DNA of 54,924 nt from Bacteroidaceae bacterium (GCA_017503645.1 JAFVSR010000080.1:1-54924), one strand, 5' to 3'; positions 24,794-33,695 are shown, counted from the first letter of the stretch. Notes: a model not told the origin generated them from the sequence alone. A program made the numbers and translations.

Positions 24794-24991
24794 CTACTTG
24801 TTGTATATATGCACATTCCTTTCTTTATCCAATATAAATTGTTGTTCTATAGAGAATAGGTGTTGTTTCTCAAAATCTATAGTTGCAAAATCTGCATCAC
24901 TCCTTTTAATTACAGCATAGGCTTTTATTTTTTGCGCAGATTGAGGGCGAAGGAACTCTCTCGTTATTTCAGGTAGTATATTTTTCTCTTG
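24794..24991 (-). pseudogene. 65-codon open frame without a start, possible gene tail remnant
   Basis: Downstream of and partly overlapping the lipoprotein gene, in a different frame, 65 codons stay open from 24991 to the stop at 24794. The predicted residues (for example ILPEITREFLRPQ, IKAYAVIKRSDADFATIDF, EQQFILDKERNVHIY) have a balanced, protein-like composition, but there is no start codon and no recognised family. It may be the C-terminus of a decayed gene, or the true tail of the lipoprotein after an indel in the A-run near 24980-24985. The rest of the 342-bp gap holds the repeat and hairpin listed separately. Confidence 0.35.
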
Positions 24992-25755
24992 CTATGTTCG
25001 TTAATGTAGTTCAATGGCCCCACTCCTTTTGTTGTACGCTCTATCCAGTTACCTTTGTTGTCGTACCTGTATTCATATTTTATGGAATCCCACTCGGAAT
25101 TGTCACGAGGGTAATTTACATATTGCTCAATTATATTTCCCTGTTTGTCTTTTTTGTTTTTGGTTATTTTATAGATGTCACCGGTTACTGCCAAAAAGCA
25201 CTCTTCTATCTCCGTGCCATCATTATTGTAGGTGTAACGATATTTATATGGTGGAATACCATCGCAATGATATTCAAATGCTCCATCGTGACGGTTCTTG
25301 TTGTCGTATGAACGTTGCATCATATACAGCATTGTCATCTTGGTAGAGTCGGGGAATATGTAACCATATTCGCGGTAAAGAGTGATGTTTTTTCTATCGT
25401 CAAATTCAACAATCTCATACGATTTTTCCACACCATCTCTGTTATGATTGTGCTGCTCTATCCTGTTATTGCCGTTATAATGATATTTGCAAAAGCCCTC
25501 TTCGCCCGCCTTTGAGTAAGATACTACTTTGTCTATATCTCCGTTTTTTGAATATATGAAAGCCAAGGAGTCGCAGCCTTCCTTTTCGTTGTAAACGACG
25601 GCTGACACCTTTCCTCTTAAAAATTCGGTACCGTATAATGTTGCATCCTCATTTACCAATGCTTGCCCTGTTTCTGATTTGCTGTTATAGTTGCAAGAGA
25701 GCATAATCAGGACAATGGCAACAGATAATATGGTTTTGAAAGAAAAATAAGTCAT
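24964..25755 (-). CDS. Lipoprotein with YD-like repeats (unknown function)
   Basis: A 263-residue predicted lipoprotein: hydrophobic signal SVAIVLIMLSC with the lipidated Cys21. The mature part is rich in Tyr, Asn and Asp and has recurring strand units such as YSKNGDIDKVVSYS, YRYTYNNDGTEIEE and YEYRYDNKGNWIERTT, which resemble single RHS/YD-type repeats seen in many Bacteroidota lipoproteins. It ends with KRKIYYLK, similar to the usual end of such proteins. The function is unknown; it is likely at the cell surface or in the periplasm. It stands alone on the minus strand between two repeat/remnant patches, has lower GC than its neighbours, and may be acquired or fast-evolving. Confidence 0.75.
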   Translation of the reverse strand: MTYFSFKTILSVAIVLIMLSCNYNSKSETGQALVNEDATLYGTEFLRGKVSAVVYNEKEGCDSLAFIYSKNGDIDKVVSYSKAGEEGFCKYHYNGNNRIEQHNHNRDGVEKSYEIVEFDDRKNITLYREYGYIFPDSTKMTMLYMMQRSYDNKNRHDGAFEYHCDGIPPYKYRYTYNNDGTEIEECFLAVTGDIYKITKNKKDKQGNIIEQYVNYPRDNSEWDSIKYEYRYDNKGNWIERTTKGVGPLNYINEHSKRKIYYLK

Positions 25756-25783
25756 AATATTTATATGCCTGCAGCTATTTCAT

Positions 25784-25903
25784 CTACTCCCCACCGTAAT
25801 GTATGTAACCGTTGAAATTCTTTTTGTAATTGTTGTAACCAGATTTACGCTGATATTCTTCATTCTTGTATGGTAGCAGTGTGGCAAAAAACAGTCGTTT
25901 CAT
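25784..25903 (-). CDS. Tiny hypothetical ORF, 39 codons (weak)
   Basis: ATG at 25903 (or 25912) opens a short frame: MKRLFFATLLPYKNEEYQRK, then a Tyr/Asn/Lys-rich end with NNYKKNFNGYIHYGG. It lies between the lipoprotein and the NAD kinase gene on the same strand. No family is recognised; it could be a decayed gene end. The surrounding 198-bp gap contains nothing else I can support. Confidence 0.25.
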   Translation of the reverse strand: MKRLFFATLLPYKNEEYQRKSGYNNYKKNFNGYIHYGGE

Positions 25904-25953
25904 AATTACCATAAATGCTAAATTCCACAAAGAAAATGTTTCTTGCAAACTGG

Positions 25954-26826
25954 CTATTCCCTTTGGTCGGCCCCCCACATAAGTTTCTCGCGCAGGTTGA
26001 GGATGAACGAATGTTCGCGGCGGCGCACAATGAGTTGTTTGTAGTCGGCTTTTTTCACCGTGATAATGGTGCCCTCGTCGCAACTTTCGTTTCGCCCGTC
26101 AATGGCTATCAGGTAGTTGTGGCTGCGGCTGTTTACTTTTATCTCTATGGTGGTGCTGTCGCTCAGCACAATGGGGCGTGCGCTGAGGCTGTGTGGCGCA
26201 ATGGGGGTGAGCACTATCACGTTGGCATCGGGGGCTATTATGGGGCCGCCCACGCTCAAAGAGTAGCCTGTGGAGCCCGAGGGGGCTGCCACTATAAGAC
26301 CATCGGCTTGGTAGGTTATCTTCTCCTTGCCATTGAGGGTGGCTTCCAGTGTCATCATCGATGACGATGCGTGTTTCATTACCGCAATCTCGTTGAGCGC
26401 CACGGGGTAGCTCGCTATTGTGCCGTTTTCGGCAGTAGCCTCTATGAGGCTGCGTTCCTCTATGTAATATTCGCCTTCGTGTATGCGTTCAAAAATGTGC
26501 TCTATGTCGTTGTTGGCGGTGGAGGTGAGGAATCCCAGCCGCCCTGCGTTTATGCCCAAAATGGGTATGGGTTTGCGCCCCACACGGCTTGCCGTGCGCA
26601 GCAGGGTGCCATCGCCGCCAAAGCTTATGGCAATGTCGGCCGCAAAGTCGTCGCCCTCAATTATTTCGGCTCCTTCTATGGGCAGGTGGCGGTTCTCGCA
26701 TAGGAACTCATAAAACGGGCGGTCTATCGCATAACTGTCGCCCCATTTCTTTATGGTACCGAACAATTCGTCTATGCTTTCCGACTTTTTTGTCTGGTGT
26801 ATGTTTCCGAATATCGCAAATTTCAT
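25954..26826 (-). CDS. nadK: NAD kinase
   Basis: A 290-residue cytosolic kinase that makes NADP from NAD and ATP (or polyphosphate). The catalytic GGDGTLL is at about residue 70; the second conserved region, LNEIAVMKHASSSMMTLEA, and the third, ADGLIVAAPSGSTGYSLSVGGP, are also present. Length is typical. I chose the ATG at 26826 (MKFAIFGN) because the Rossmann strand begins there; an ATG 24 bp upstream would add eight polar residues. It is divergent from pdxJ, and both promoters lie in the 134-bp gap. Confidence 0.96.
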   Translation of the reverse strand: MKFAIFGNIHQTKKSESIDELFGTIKKWGDSYAIDRPFYEFLCENRHLPIEGAEIIEGDDFAADIAISFGGDGTLLRTASRVGRKPIPILGINAGRLGFLTSTANNDIEHIFERIHEGEYYIEERSLIEATAENGTIASYPVALNEIAVMKHASSSMMTLEATLNGKEKITYQADGLIVAAPSGSTGYSLSVGGPIIAPDANVIVLTPIAPHSLSARPIVLSDSTTIEIKVNSRSHNYLIAIDGRNESCDEGTIITVKKADYKQLIVRRREHSFILNLREKLMWGADQRE

Positions 26827-26847
26827 AAGCCATTCTCTCTTTGTGTG

Positions 26848-26855
26848 CAAATTTA
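26848..26855 (-). promoter_or_regulatory. -7 box for nadK
   Basis: On the minus strand TAAATTTG (26855-26848) fits TAnnTTTG and lies 22 bp before the nadK ATG. The expected -33 TTG was not seen. Confidence 0.5.
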
Positions 26856-26889
26856 AGATAAATTATTATCTAAATATTATTATTTGTAG

Positions 26890-26897
26890 TAATTTTG
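26890..26897 (+). promoter_or_regulatory. -7 box for the pdxJ-exbB-exbD-tonB operon
   Basis: TAATTTTG (26890-26897) fits TAnnTTTG and lies 63 bp before the pdxJ ATG. No clear -33 element is present. Confidence 0.5.
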
Positions 26898-26960
26898 CTT
26901 TCAAAATTGAATTATTGGTATAATTTTACCCGTATTACGTTTATTCGCAACTGAGATTAT

Positions 26961-27683
26961 ATGAAAACAAAACTAAGTGTAAACATAAACAAAATTGCCA
27001 CCTTGAGAAACGCACGTGGTGGTAATAACCCCGATGTGTTGAAGGTGGCAAAGGATTGTGAACTGTTTGGTGCCGATGGTATAACCGTGCATCCCCGTCC
27101 CGACGAGCGCCACATACGCCGTGCCGATGTGCCGGCCTTGCAAGCTATATTGCGCACCGAGTTCAATATTGAGGGCTGCCCCACCAAGGAGTTTATGGAC
27201 CTTGTTCTGCGTGTGCGCCCCTCGCAAGTAACCCTTGTGCCCGACAAACCCGAACAGCTTACATCGAACAGTGGCTGGGACACGGAGAAGGAGCAGGATT
27301 TCTTGCGCGATGTGCTGAACGACCTGCGTGCGGCAGGTATCCGCAGCAGCATCTTCATAGATGCATCCCCCCGAATGGCTGAGTTCGCGGCCAAGGCGGG
27401 TGCCGACCGCGTGGAACTGTACACCGAGCCCTATGCTCTCAATTATGCCCGCAATCGCGAGGCTGCCATAGAACCCTTCTTGCAAACGGCTATTCGCGTA
27501 AAGCAGTTGGGTATAGGTCTTAACGCAGGCCACGACCTCAGCCTCGAAAATCTGAAATACTTTACCGACGTCATCACCTGGGTTGACGAGGTGTCGATAG
27601 GTCACGCGCTTGTGTGCGATGCCCTTTATCTTGGCCTGGAGAATACCATAAAGGCCTATCAGGAGTGTCTAATAAAAAAATAA
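26961..27683 (+). CDS. pdxJ: Pyridoxine 5'-phosphate synthase
   Basis: A 240-residue TIM-barrel enzyme of vitamin B6 synthesis (DXP-dependent route) that condenses 3-amino-2-oxopropyl phosphate with 1-deoxyxylulose 5-phosphate. Family features are KLSVNINKIATLRNARGG at the N-terminus, GADGITVHPRPDERHI, the VTLVPDKPEQLTS loop, GADRVELYTEPYA, LNAGHDLSLENL (with the catalytic His) and VSIGHALVCDAL. Length is exact. It is followed by exbB after 9 bp; pdxJ beside exbBD/tonB is a common order in Bacteroidales. DXP is also the substrate of dxr at 38634. Confidence 0.97.
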   Translation: MKTKLSVNINKIATLRNARGGNNPDVLKVAKDCELFGADGITVHPRPDERHIRRADVPALQAILRTEFNIEGCPTKEFMDLVLRVRPSQVTLVPDKPEQLTSNSGWDTEKEQDFLRDVLNDLRAAGIRSSIFIDASPRMAEFAAKAGADRVELYTEPYALNYARNREAAIEPFLQTAIRVKQLGIGLNAGHDLSLENLKYFTDVITWVDEVSIGHALVCDALYLGLENTIKAYQECLIKK

Positions 27684-27692
27684 CAATATACT

Positions 27693-28403
27693 ATGAATCT
27701 ACTTACAGCGATAACCGATGCAACAGCCGTGGCACAAGACTCTTTGATGGTGCTCACCGAGCCTGTTGCCGAAACTATGAACGTGTGGAGCCTTGCCGTA
27801 AAGGGTGGTTGGATAATGGTGGTGCTTGCCATTTTGTCTGTCATCGGCATCTATATTTTTGTTGAGCGTTATGCCACACTGCGCAAGGCTATGACAAAGA
27901 ACCCCTATCTGCTCGACCGCCTGCACGACAATATTAAGGAGAACGATATAAAATCGGCTATGAACTACTGCCGCAACCAGAACACTCCCGTGTCGCGCGT
28001 GCTGGAAAAGGGATTGAAGGCCTACAACCTATCCACCGAGTATATGCGCCAGGCTATGGATAACAACGCGGGCCTCGAAATAGCTACCCTTGAGAAGGGG
28101 CTTCCCGTGCTCTCAACCATTGCTGCCGTGGCTCCTATGATTGGTTTCTTGGGTACCGTTACAGGTATGGTGCAGGCCTTTTGGGAGATGTCCAATGCGG
28201 GTAATAATATCGACGTGTCGCTGCTGTCGGGCGGTATATATGAGGCAATGATTACCACGGTGGGTGGTCTTTTGGTGGGTATCGTAGCCATTTTTGCATA
28301 CAACTACCTTGTGGCTCGCGTGGATAGAGTGCAGAACGACATAGAGGGCGAGATTATTGCCTTTATGGAGATTGCAGCCGAGCTTAAAGAGAAAAAACAG
28401 TAA
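27693..28403 (+). CDS. exbB: MotA/TolQ/ExbB proton channel protein
   Basis: A 236-residue inner-membrane protein of the ExbB/TolQ family, which forms a pentameric proton channel with ExbD/TolR and powers TonB or TolA. TM1 is near residues 33-51 (GGWIMVVLAILSVIGIYIFV). TM2 and TM3 carry the conserved TIAAVAPMIGFLGTVTGMVQAF and EAMITTVGGLLVGIVAIFAYN. The cytoplasmic loop sits between TM1 and TM2. Next come exbD and a TonB-like gene, so it should drive a TonB- or Tol-type system. Whether it serves receptors or outer-membrane stability is not decided by sequence. Confidence 0.93.
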   Translation: MNLLTAITDATAVAQDSLMVLTEPVAETMNVWSLAVKGGWIMVVLAILSVIGIYIFVERYATLRKAMTKNPYLLDRLHDNIKENDIKSAMNYCRNQNTPVSRVLEKGLKAYNLSTEYMRQAMDNNAGLEIATLEKGLPVLSTIAAVAPMIGFLGTVTGMVQAFWEMSNAGNNIDVSLLSGGIYEAMITTVGGLLVGIVAIFAYNYLVARVDRVQNDIEGEIIAFMEIAAELKEKKQ

Positions 28404-28425
28404 CAGCCCTTTATTTTGCGTAACG

Positions 28426-28839
28426 ATGATTAAAAGAAAGACAAAGACAATAGATATGTTCTCAATGTCGTCGATGACCGACATTATATTTCTGTTGCTC
28501 ATCTTCTTTATGATAACCTCCACAATGGTTACCCCCAACGCCATAAAGGTGTTGCTGCCACAGGGTAGCCAGCAGACGGCGGCCAAGCCTCTTGCCCGTA
28601 TAATAATAGACAAGGAGCTGAACTATTATTCGGCATTTGGCAACGAGGACGAGATGCCTATTTCGCCCGATAACATCACCGCTTTTCTGCTCGATTGTGC
28701 AGCCAAGCAGCCCGAAATGTATGTTGCGTTGTATGCCGACGAGAGCATTCCCTACCGCGAGATTGTGAAGGTGCTTAACATAGCAAACGAGAATAGTTTT
28801 AAGATGGTGCTTGCAACCCGTCGTCCCGACAGAAAGTAA
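28426..28839 (+). CDS. exbD: ExbD/TolR biopolymer transport protein
   Basis: A 137-residue single-pass protein. The ATG at 28426 (MIKRKTKTID) was chosen because it gives the short cytoplasmic N-terminus; an upstream in-frame start would overlap exbB and add 23 residues. The TM helix has the proton-carrying Asp in SSMTDIIFLLLIFFMITSTM. The periplasmic domain ends with YREIVKVLNIANENSFKMVL, typical of ExbD. Its stop overlaps the ATG of the next gene by one base (TAATG), so translation is coupled. Confidence 0.93.
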   Translation: MIKRKTKTIDMFSMSSMTDIIFLLLIFFMITSTMVTPNAIKVLLPQGSQQTAAKPLARIIIDKELNYYSAFGNEDEMPISPDNITAFLLDCAAKQPEMYVALYADESIPYREIVKVLNIANENSFKMVLATRRPDRK

Positions 28840-29666
28840 TGAAAGATTTAACAAAGGAACAAATATACGGTATTGTGGCAACCATTGTTGCCCACCTGCT
28901 GCTATTCCTGCTTCTGTGGTTCTTAGTGATAACAAAACCGCTGCCGCAGGACGAAGCCGGCGTGCCGGTAATCCTGGGTAACACGCAGCTTGCCGCGGGC
29001 GACGCCTATCAATACACCGAGGTGAATGTGGCGCCTGTTCCATCGCCTGTCACAACAACCGTTCCACCCCCTGCGACATCGCCCTCCGAGCCGCTTATAA
29101 CACAGGCCGATGAGCCCACTGTGGCACTGCCGAGCAGCGATAAAAAGAAGGAGAAGAAAAAGGTGGAAACGCCCAAAAAGAGTGCCGAGCAGTTAGAAGC
29201 AGAGCGCAGGGCGCAGGAGGCTGAGCGCAAACGCCGCGAAGCCGAGGAGCTTGCCCGCGTGGCAAACTCGCGCATTGCCGGGGCGTTTGGCAAGGGCAGT
29301 ACAATGACAGGCCGTGGCGATGCAGCCGAGGGCAAGGGTAACCAGGGTTCGCCACAAGGAAATGGCAGCGAGGGTGTTGTCAGCGGTACAGGCGGCTATG
29401 GAACATACGACCTTGGAGGTCGCTCGCTTGCAGGTGCTCTTCCCCGCCCCTCGTATAATGCACAGGAGGAGGGCCGCGTGGTGGTGACAGTAACCGTGAA
29501 CCCCGATGGCAAGGTTATTAAGGTAGATATAAACCAGCGTACAAACACAGCCAGCCCTGCATTGCGCACTGCGGCACTCAATGCGGCCCGCAAGGCGGTC
29601 TTTAACAAGGTATCCACTTTGAATAACCAGACGGGAACAATTACATACTATTTCAAATTAAGATAA
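28839..29666 (+). CDS. TonB-family energy transducer
   Basis: A 275-residue TonB/TolA-like protein. It has one N-terminal membrane helix (IVATIVAHLLLFLLLWFLVI), a Pro/Thr-rich linker, a Lys/Glu/Arg/Ala-rich helix (EAERKRREAEELARVA) like the TolA stalk, a Gly/Ser/Asn-rich stretch, and a C-terminal TonB-type domain (VTVTVNPDGKVIKVDINQR, then ALRTAALNAARKAVFNKV). It forms an energy-transfer complex with the ExbB/ExbD proteins encoded directly upstream. The TolA-like stalk suggests it could act in a Tol-like role; no TolB or Pal gene is nearby. Confidence 0.9.
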   Translation: MKDLTKEQIYGIVATIVAHLLLFLLLWFLVITKPLPQDEAGVPVILGNTQLAAGDAYQYTEVNVAPVPSPVTTTVPPPATSPSEPLITQADEPTVALPSSDKKKEKKKVETPKKSAEQLEAERRAQEAERKRREAEELARVANSRIAGAFGKGSTMTGRGDAAEGKGNQGSPQGNGSEGVVSGTGGYGTYDLGGRSLAGALPRPSYNAQEEGRVVVTVTVNPDGKVIKVDINQRTNTASPALRTAALNAARKAVFNKVSTLNNQTGTITYYFKLR

Positions 29667-29713
29667 TAGAGGATGTCACGGTGGGGTGGTATCCTCAAAA
29701 ACAGATAACAATT

Positions 29714-30265
29714 ATGAGCAAAATATATCTATTTCTTGCCGATGGTTTTGAGACCGTTGAGGCTTTGGCTCCCGTGGACGTGATGCGCCGTGCGGGCTTG
29801 GAGGTTGTGACAACATCTATTATGGGCCGCAAAGAGGTTACATCGGCCCACGGAGTGGCTGTGGTTGCCGATGCTCTTTTCGAAGAGGTGGATTTTACCG
29901 ATGCTGCGGCACTTGTGCTCCCTGGTGGCGGTGTGGGCACCGATAATCTGTCGGCCTGCGAACCGCTACGTGCCCTGCTCAAAGAGGCTGCTGCGGCCGG
30001 CAAACTGCTTGCTGCAATATGTGCCGCTCCTATGGTGCTTGGCCGCACAGGCCTGCTCACAGGCTGCAAAGCCACCTGCTACCCGGGTTGCGAGGGCGAC
30101 CTTTTTGGTGCGGTTTATACCGCTGCGGCAGTGGAGGAGTGTGGCAATATAATAACCGCTTGCGGTCCCGGTGCTTCATTCGATTTCGGTTTTGCCATAG
30201 TTGCCCGTTTCTGCGGTAGCGAGGTGGTGAACACTCTGCGCTCGCAAATGCAGTTCAAGGATTAA
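29714..30265 (+). CDS. DJ-1/PfpI (ThiJ/YajL-type) family protein
   Basis: A 183-residue single-domain protein of the DJ-1/PfpI superfamily. Key residues are visible: Glu in LADGFETVEAL, the nucleophile Cys in LLAAICAAPMVLG and the following His-less YajL/DJ-1 arrangement (CAAP). Members act as protein or nucleotide deglycases or redox chaperones; the exact activity is debated. I took the ATG at 29714 (MSKIYLFLADG). It follows the TonB-like gene by 47 bp and precedes ispD; no clear shared role. Confidence 0.9.
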   Translation: MSKIYLFLADGFETVEALAPVDVMRRAGLEVVTTSIMGRKEVTSAHGVAVVADALFEEVDFTDAAALVLPGGGVGTDNLSACEPLRALLKEAAAAGKLLAAICAAPMVLGRTGLLTGCKATCYPGCEGDLFGAVYTAAAVEECGNIITACGPGASFDFGFAIVARFCGSEVVNTLRSQMQFKD

Positions 30266-30289
30266 CTTTTACAATTAGAACAGATTTAT

Positions 30290-30988
30290 ATGAAAAGATA
30301 TATTATAGTGGTTGCAGGTGGCAAGGGCACCCGTATGGGTGGCGACATTCCTAAACAGTTTCAGTTGCTGGCAGGCAAGCCGCTGCTGATGGTTACCTTG
30401 GAGCATCTGCACGCACTCGACTCTGCATTGCAGATAATACTTGTGTTGCCACAGGAGCATATAGAACTATGGAAATCGCTCTGCAAAGAGTATGCCTTTG
30501 AGGTGCCTATGATGCTTGCCACAGGCGGCACCACCCGTTTCCACTCGGTGCAGAACGGCCTTGCCCTTGTCGATGACATTGACGATGCCCTTGTGGGCGT
30601 ACACGATGGTGTAAGGCCTTTTGTTTCGCAGCGCGTGTATGACGATGCCTACCGCGAGGCGCTCATCAGTGGTGCGGCTATTCCTATGATTGAGATTCAC
30701 GACAGCCTGCGCCACATTATAGGCAGCAACGGTGCAAGCGAGGTAGTTCCACGCGACCGTTATCGCCTTGTGCAGACACCTCAGGTGTTCAAACTGTCGG
30801 TATTGCGCGAGGCATACACGCAGCGCTATGTGGAGAACTTTACCGACGATGCCTCGGTTGTTGAGGCTATGGGGCACTCCGTTGTGGGTGTAGAGGGTAA
30901 CCGCGAGAATATAAAACTCACCACCCCCTATGACCTGCTCATTGCAAACACCATAATGCAATGCTGGACCTCACTACAAGGAACATAA
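30290..30988 (+). CDS. ispD: 2-C-methyl-D-erythritol 4-phosphate cytidylyltransferase
   Basis: A 232-residue enzyme of the non-mevalonate (MEP) isoprenoid pathway; it makes CDP-methylerythritol from MEP and CTP. The CTP-binding loop is VVAGGKGTRMGGDIPKQF, the substrate signature VGVHDGVRPFVSQ, and the C-terminal RDRYRLVQTPQVFKL and TDDASVVEAMGH are family motifs. The length is normal. Its last 28 bp overlap the start of recG in another frame. dxr (38634), the enzyme one step earlier, is also in this window but not in the same operon. Confidence 0.96.
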   Translation: MKRYIIVVAGGKGTRMGGDIPKQFQLLAGKPLLMVTLEHLHALDSALQIILVLPQEHIELWKSLCKEYAFEVPMMLATGGTTRFHSVQNGLALVDDIDDALVGVHDGVRPFVSQRVYDDAYREALISGAAIPMIEIHDSLRHIIGSNGASEVVPRDRYRLVQTPQVFKLSVLREAYTQRYVENFTDDASVVEAMGHSVVGVEGNRENIKLTTPYDLLIANTIMQCWTSLQGT

Positions 30989-33060
30989 AGTATCTGCCGG
31001 GGGTGGGCGAGCAGCGTGCAGCGTTGCTGAACAGGGAACTGAAAATATATTCCCTGTACGATTTGCTATACTATTTCCCCTATAAATATGTAGATAGAAG
31101 CCGCCTCTTCAAGGTGGCGGAACTCACAGGCAATATGCCGTTTGTGCAGTTGTGTGGCGAGATACGCAGTTTCGAAGAGATGGGCGAGGGTGTGGGCCGT
31201 CGTTTAGTGGCCCATTTTACCGACGGCACCGGTTTTGTCGATTTAGTTTGGTTTCGCGGTATAAAATATGTGAAGGGGCGGTACAAGACAGGCGAAAGGT
31301 ATCTTGTATTCGGCAAGCCCACAATGTTCAACGGTCGCGTGAACATTGCACACCCCGATATAGACGTGGCAGCCTCTGTACAACTGAGCGAAATGGGGTT
31401 GCAGCCCTATTACAACACCACGGAGAAGATGAAGCGCAGCGGGCTCAACTCGCTTGCGATGACCAAGCTGGTGAACAACCTTTTTCAGTTGATGGAAAAG
31501 GAGGTGGCCGAAACGCTCACGCCCGAAATTATTGCAAAACACAGATTGATGCCCCTCACCACTGCCCTGCGGGCCATACATTTTCCCAAAAACAACAACG
31601 AACTGCAGGCTGCGCAGTATCGCCTTAAATTCGAAGAACTTTTCTATATTCAACTCAATATCCTGCACTATGCCAAGGATCGCAATATGCGCTATCTTGG
31701 CCATAGGTTTGCCAAAGTGGGCGATTGCTTCAACCGTTTCTACAGCGAGAAACTCCCCTTTGAACTTACCGGGGCACAAAAAAGGGTGGTGAAGGAGATA
31801 CGCCGCGATGTGAACAGCAACCGCCAGATGAACCGCCTTGTGCAGGGCGATGTAGGCAGTGGAAAAACCCTTGTGGCGCTGCTATCTATGTTGCTTGCCA
31901 AAGACAACGGCTACCAGGCCTGCATAATGGCCCCCACCGAGATTCTTGCCGAGCAGCACTATGCAACCATAAGCCGTATGTTGCAGGGGCTGCCAGTGGA
32001 CGTGCGCCTGCTCACGGGCAGCACAAAGCAGAAGGAGAGGCCCGCTATTTTAGAGGGGCTTGCCGATGGCACTGTGGATATTCTTGTGGGCACACACGCC
32101 GTGCTCGAGGATAATGTGCAGTTCCACAACATAGGCCTTGTGGTGATAGACGAGCAGCACCGCTTCGGTGTGGTGTAGCGTGCCAAGATGTGGGCCAAGA
32201 ACAATATCCCTCCACACGTTCTTGTGATGACGGCAACCCCCATCCCGCGCACCCTTGCAATGACTCTTTACGGCGACCTTGATGTATCCGTCATAGACGA
32301 GCTGCCGCCGGGCCGCAAGCCCATAAGCACGCAGCATATATTTCGCAACCGTGCCGACGAGATGTACTCCTTCATACGCCGCCAACTGCAAGAGGGGCGG
32401 CAGGTGTATGTGGTATATCCGCTTATAAGCGAGAGCGAGAAACTCGATTTGAAGAACCTGGAAGATGGCTACAAGCAGCTGTGCAATATCTTCTGCGACT
32501 ATCGCCTGAGCAAACTGCACGGCAAGATGAAACCCAAGGAGAAAGACGAGGAGATGCGCCGCTTTGCACAGGGCGAAACACAGATGCTGGTATCCACTAC
32601 TGTCATTGAGGTGGGTGTGGATGTGCCAAATGCCTCTGTTATGGTCATTGAGAACGCCGAGCGCTTCGGCCTCTCGCAGTTGCACCAGTTGCGCGGCAGG
32701 GTGGGGCGTGGAGCATCGCAGTCGTACTGCATACTTGTAACCGACTATAAACTTTCCGAGGATACCCGCAAGCGTATGGAGATAATGGTAGGCAGCAACG
32801 ACGGCTTTGAGATAGCCGAGGCCGACCTTAAACTTCGTGGCCCCGGTGATATCGAGGGCACGCAGCAGAGTGGCATAGCATTCGACCTTAAGATAGCCAA
32901 TCTTGCCCGCGACGAACAGCTGCTGCAATATGTGCGCGAGGTGGCACGCGAAATTGTGGATGCCGATGCGCTGTGCGAGAACCCCGCCTACCGCATATTG
33001 TGGGAGCGTCTGCGCGAAATAAAAAGGCGCGACAATCGCCATTGGGGTGCCATTTCGTAG
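30961..33060 (+). pseudogene. recG: ATP-dependent DNA helicase RecG, interrupted by an in-frame amber codon
   Basis: RecG remodels stalled replication forks and branched DNA. The frame 30961-33060 would encode 699 residues, a normal RecG: wedge/OB domain (LVDLVWFRGIKYVKGRYK), Walker A GDVGSGKTLVAL, DEQH box, then TATPIPRTLAMTLYGDLDVS, VIEVGVDVPNASVMVIENAE and RGRVGRG. Codon 406, TAG at 32176-32178, cuts it just after DEQHRFGVV, where the family has Gln (QRAK); CAG to TAG is one base change. The part after the stop is otherwise intact and in frame. An ATG at 32188 could restart only a helicase lobe 2 fragment. TAG is a normal stop elsewhere here, so recoding is unlikely. A recent mutation or a sequencing error are the likeliest causes. 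Confidence 0.92.
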
Positions 33061-33111
33061 TCGTCCCGTTTTTATTCACGCATTTTAATAAAACTTAATT
33101 ATTTAATATTC

Positions 33112-33178
33112 TTGTATTTATAAAGTTTTTTATTATTTTTGTGCCATGATGCATTATTAGGGCCACAAGCGGTGTGGC
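33112..33178 (+). promoter_or_regulatory. ndk promoter and 5' leader hairpin
   Basis: TTG (33112-33114), a 19-bp spacer and TATTTTTG (33134-33141) match the phylum consensus. The leader then has a small stem-loop GCCACA (33162-33167), loop AGCGG, TGTGGC (33173-33178), 28 bp before the ndk start codon. Confidence 0.65.
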
Positions 33179-33206
33179 ATTATACGTATAAATAAAAACT
33201 GTAAAA

Positions 33207-33680
33207 ATGGAGAAAACACTCATTCTTATTAAGCCCAACGCTATCCAGCGTGGTTTGACAGGCGACATCATCACTCGTTTTGAGCGTAAAGGTTTGCGTT
33301 TTGTAGGTATCAAAATGATGTTTATGACCGACGAGATTGTAAACGAGCACTACGCTCACCTCAAGGAGCGTCCTTTCTTCCCCTATCTGAAAGCCTCTAT
33401 GCAGGCTGCCCCCATCATTGCCTGCTGTCTTGAAGGCGCAGAGGCGGTTGACACCGTACGTCTTATGGTTGGTGCCACCAACTCGCGCAAGGCATTGCCC
33501 GGAACCATTCGTGGCGACTTCTCTATGAGTGGCGAGCAGAATGTGGTTCACGCTTCCGACTCGGTGGAGAATGCACAGATTGAGATTAACCGTTTCTTCA
33601 AAGAGGGTGAATTGTTTGATTATAACTCGGCCGTTACTGCATTTGAGTATGGCGGTGAAGAGAGTATTAAATTCAAATAA
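33207..33680 (+). CDS. ndk: Nucleoside diphosphate kinase
   Basis: A 157-residue kinase that moves the terminal phosphate between NTPs and NDPs. The phospho-His is in NVVHASDSVENAQIEINRFF; the family consensus is NxxHGSDS, so Gly is replaced by Ala here. The N-terminal TLILIKPNAIQRGLTGDII and the RPFFPYLKASMQAAPIIACC region fit. The gene has its own consensus promoter and uses a codon set that looks optimised (frequent CGT and ATC), in line with strong expression. The peptidase gene follows after 15 bp. Confidence 0.96.
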   Translation: MEKTLILIKPNAIQRGLTGDIITRFERKGLRFVGIKMMFMTDEIVNEHYAHLKERPFFPYLKASMQAAPIIACCLEGAEAVDTVRLMVGATNSRKALPGTIRGDFSMSGEQNVVHASDSVENAQIEINRFFKEGELFDYNSAVTAFEYGGEESIKFK

Positions 33681-33695
33681 TCCAGCCGAGTGAAG

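Noticed and set aside
32050-33042. Minus-strand open frame of 330 codons opposite the 3' half of recG
   Set aside because: Antisense shadow; the plus strand keeps helicase motifs after the amber codon.
30961-33060. Amber codon in recG as evidence for TAG-to-Gln recoding
   Set aside because: Several other genes in the window end with TAG at family-typical C-termini, and no other gene shows an internal TAG.
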